A stretch of DNA of 35,391 nucleotides, taken from the NCBI GenBank assembly GCA_002751075.1, contig NAOQ01000166.1:10717-46107 (forward strand), written 5' to 3'. The translations under genes and the position numbers were made by a program. Shown here in pieces: positions 32,950 through 35,391 of the stretch (the stretch's first letter is position 1; each line of letters begins with the position of its first letter). This DNA is from Ichthyophonus hoferi (taxonomy: Eukaryota > Opisthokonta > Ichthyosporea > Ichthyophonida > Ichthyophonidae). Under the pieces are notes generated by a model that was given only the letters and a program-made list of their open reading frames with translations, searched no databases and was not told where the DNA came from.

Positions 32950-33385
32950 TATGATACTACTATACTGCTATACTACTGTACTATTATAAAAATATACTAC
33001 TATACTACTATTCTATTATTCTACTACATTATTACACCACTATACTATTATACTATACTATTATACTATTATTCTATTATGCTATTGTATTATACTATTA
33101 TGCTATTTACTATACTATTATACTACTACTATACGGTTATATTACTATACTACTATATACTATTACACTACTATACTATCATTCTACTACACTATTATAC
33201 TACTTTACTACTATACTATTATTCTACTATACTATTATACTACTATACTGTTATATTACTATACTACTATATACTATTACACTACTATACTATCATTATA
33301 CTACACTATTATACCACCTTACTACTATACTATTATTCTACTATACTATTATACTACTACATTATCATACTACTAAACTATTATA
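32950..33385 (+). repeat. TACTA-type simple tandem array with higher-order duplication
   Basis: Irregular repetition of tactactatactatta-type words, nearly free of G on the plus strand. A block around 33130-33240 recurs about 114 bp downstream with few changes. The long Tyr/Leu-rich open frame inside it is a repeat artefact. Confidence 0.9.
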
Positions 33386-33389
33386 GTGT

Positions 33390-33680
33390 ATAGCATGTAT
33401 AGTATACAGTATATACAGTATATAGCACCAGCAGGTCAATAATAAAATATTAAATATAATATAATATTGACGCATTATTACACTGATAGGAATAACAAAC
33501 TCTCTTTGATACTAGAGTAACTTAAAATCTAGTGATTATTTATTTATCCCTGGAGGTTATTATATGTTTACATATTGTTGGAATAATTGCCTGTAATGAA
33601 CATTTCATTTATTATTTTTAATTACCAATGGCCATAGGATAAAAAGGTAATAGTATTAAGTAATAGGATAATCAACCGAT
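33390..33680. other. AT-rich spacer before the TMBIM gene
   Basis: Nothing recognised. Confidence 0.5.
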
Positions 33681-33684
33681 CATA

Positions 33685-33730
33685 CCACGTCATCCGACCA
33701 CTAGGAGATCAAATACGTCACCTGCGTCAT
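33685..33730 (+). promoter_or_regulatory. Cluster of three CGTCA (CRE/UPRE-like) sites upstream of TMBIM
   Basis: CCACGTCA (33685-33692; reverse TGACGTGG, the ATF6/XBP1 UPRE core), TACGTCA (33714-33720) and TGCGTCAT (33723-33730) fall within 46 bp, 250-295 bp before the start codon. CCAAT boxes at 33756-33760 and, inverted, 33768-33772 follow. Binding by bZIP factors is inferred. Confidence 0.45.
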
Positions 33731-33978
33731 TTTGCTCAAACGGCTCATTAATTAACCAATGGAGTTAATTGGATTAATCTTTATATCTTATCCTAATAAG
33801 TCGACTGCACAAACAAACATTTCAACACTTGGACTAGAATAATTTTTAAGTTTGTCATGAACAGATTTTGTTGCTACGTATATATACTAATTTTAACAAT
33901 CGTCTATATATATATTGTCTTAGATTGTCTAATTACTATAATACTTTCTTTTTAACTTTTTAACTTACACATCAAAAT

Positions 33979-35083
33979 ATGGCCGGCTGCCAGTCCAACC
34001 ATCAGGACTCCAATCTTCCTCCACCCTACCCTTCTCAAGGTCCACTTTATGTAACTATTACCCCATCATCTTCTGCTGTCTCTGTTTATGCTGTAAGACA
34101 TAAGGTTTTATTTACCTTTACCTTTATTATTTTTATCAATGGATAGCTACTATAAGCTGTAATTATCATATAGGACCACCTTAGGAGGGCATAACAATAA
34201 AACATGGAGAAGAGAGTGGTTGATAACAAGCTCACTATAGCAGGGGCAACCGGGTCCTGACCCACAATACACCCAACCGGGTTACGGGCCACAATACAAC
34301 CAAGCTAGTTACGGTCCACAATGTAATCACCCTGGTTATGGGCCACAATATAACCAACCAAATTATGGCCCACAATATAGCCAACCGGGTTATGGATATA
34401 GCCAACCATATGGCACTCCCTACGGCCAGAGAGAGGCCCCTATAGGATATGGGACAGCACAGGTCTGTTTAATCATCTTGACATCTCTCTCCTTTTACTC
34501 ACACCTTCCCCCCTCTCTCATTCTCATCTTTTCTTTTTCTCTCTCGTAAACTCGTTCATCATATCCTTCCTTACACAAGCATATTCTTTCTATTTCCCGT
34601 GCCTATTTACCCTATCTTTCCTTTCCCTCTTTTTATTTTTATTATTTTCTCATACTCTTACAATGAGATTATATGGAGGCTTATTTAGAGGGTGTGGGTT
34701 AGGTCTGTAGATAGATGTTCATGTTTTTTGTATATGCATATGGTGTAGTTATACTTGTCTTTGTAGCTATTTACTTGTAATTTATCTTTTTAATAATATT
34801 ATAATAGAAGACAATATATACAATACAATGCAATAATAATATAATGCAGTACAATATAATGTTACTTAATATAACCTAATAAAATATAATATACCATAAC
34901 ACAATATAATTTGATGTCATTGTCTTATATGGGTAGTCAAAAACTAAAAGATGATGATAGTAATGGCCAGGGGTTACTAGGGGAGTTACTATCCACCCAA
35001 TCAGAGCTATGAAGGAGAGGGGGATGATAGTTTCTTCTTTAAAGACAATCTGGGAGACTTCTCAGACATCCACGTGCGACATG
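33979..35083 (+). CDS. TMBIM/Lifeguard (GRINA-like) protein, N-terminal exons, partial
   Basis: Three exons are visible: 33979-34092, 34241-34462 and 34981-35083, the last ending in phase 1 at a gtatgtg donor. The product begins MAGCQSNHQDSNLPPPYPSQ. A Pro/Gly/Tyr/Gln-rich region follows, with five 9-residue repeats of the QPGYGPQYN type (34247-34381). The visible part ends ..DNLGDFSDIHVRHG, which matches the F.DK.VRR.FIRK segment just before the first membrane helix of Lifeguard/GRINA/TMBIM1 proteins. These are multi-pass ER/Golgi membrane proteins that modulate calcium release and apoptosis. The Bax-inhibitor-1 membrane domain would lie beyond the window, so the assignment rests on the N-terminal architecture; another Pro/Tyr-rich membrane protein is possible. 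The start ATG has context aaatATGg. Confidence 0.72.
34247..34381 (+). repeat. Coding 27-bp minisatellite, five units
   Basis: Units at 34247, 34274, 34301, 34328 and 34355, each 27 bp, followed by a 21-bp partial unit. Each encodes a variant of QPGYGPQYN, and most changes between units are at third positions. Confidence 0.9.
34463..34980 (+). other. TMBIM intron 2 with degenerate AATAT repeat
   Basis: A pyrimidine-rich first part (34463-34630) is followed by AT-rich sequence with repeated acaatataat-type words at 34800-34915, similar in style to 31780-31945, including aatgcagta words in both. Confidence 0.6.
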
Positions 35084-35309
35084 GTATGTGAATATGATTG
35101 GTTTACAGGATATCTACCAATAAGAAGAAATGCACACATCCTTATATATGATTTCTTGGTTCGTAATACCCATATACGTCATATATATGCCATAAATATC
35201 ATCACACCTGGGACTAGCTACATGACGCCATATAGTTACATATAGACATACATGCATCCATACGTACATATATACCTACATACCTACCTACCTGCACACA
35301 TACATGCAT

Positions 35310-35348
35310 GCATACATACATACATACATACATACATACATACATACA

Positions 35349-35384
<36 letters not shown>

Positions 35385-35391
35385 CATACAT
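35310..35391. repeat. (CATA)n microsatellite
   Basis: A nearly pure tetranucleotide run inside TMBIM intron 3, continuing to the window end; looser copies start near 35225. Confidence 0.95.

Noticed and set aside
32500-33385. CRISPR-like array
   Set aside because: Units are short and contiguous with no unique spacers, and the genome is eukaryotic.
33079-33393. 104-codon Tyr/Leu-rich frame
   Set aside because: Translation of the TACTA tandem array.

Overview
The window is AT-rich nuclear DNA from an animal-type eukaryote. Host genes have short to medium GT-AG introns, good Kozak starts and AATAAA signals. The three best genes are animal-like: UDP-glucose dehydrogenase, an EB1 microtubule plus-end protein and a TMBIM/Lifeguard protein. 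A small, gene-poor invertebrate genome such as a sponge's would fit, but the sequence alone does not prove the taxon. One 419-base run of N lies at 18723-19141.

Layout. 1-2100 is AT-rich spacer. 2237-4694 (+) is a three-exon UGDH gene that reads as complete. 5941-6474 (-) is a single-exon mitochondrial hydroxyacyl-thioester dehydratase (HTD2), convergent with UGDH. 6672-11585 is a repeat complex: two adjacent inverted-repeat (foldback) elements share a related core in the same orientation, and a Tc1/mariner transposon has landed in one arm of the second. 11600-14620 (-) is a broken Copia-type retroelement fossil. 15240-15443 (-) is a small unrecognised gene with its own polyA signal. 15.8-20.9 kb is mostly unassigned AT-rich DNA with the gap, whose two flanks are identical over 120 bp. 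20900-23870 (+) is a second Copia fossil. 25382-25916 is a MITE with long terminal inverted repeats and a TTA target duplication.

26255-29469 (+) is an eight-exon EB1/MAPRE gene. 29.6-33.7 kb is spacer with an isolated GC-richer open stretch, an 11-bp minisatellite of 20 units and a TACTA-type array. 33979-35083 (+) holds the first three exons of a TMBIM/Lifeguard gene, whose membrane domain continues beyond the window. A cluster of CGTCA (CRE/UPRE-like) sites lies 250-300 bp upstream of its start.

The genes do not form a pathway: UGDH makes UDP-glucuronate for matrix glycans, HTD2 serves mitochondrial fatty acid synthesis, EB1 tracks microtubule plus ends, and TMBIM proteins act in ER/Golgi membranes in calcium and cell-death control. 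The most unusual structure is the double foldback complex at 6.7-11.6 kb. All identities quoted were estimated by eye.
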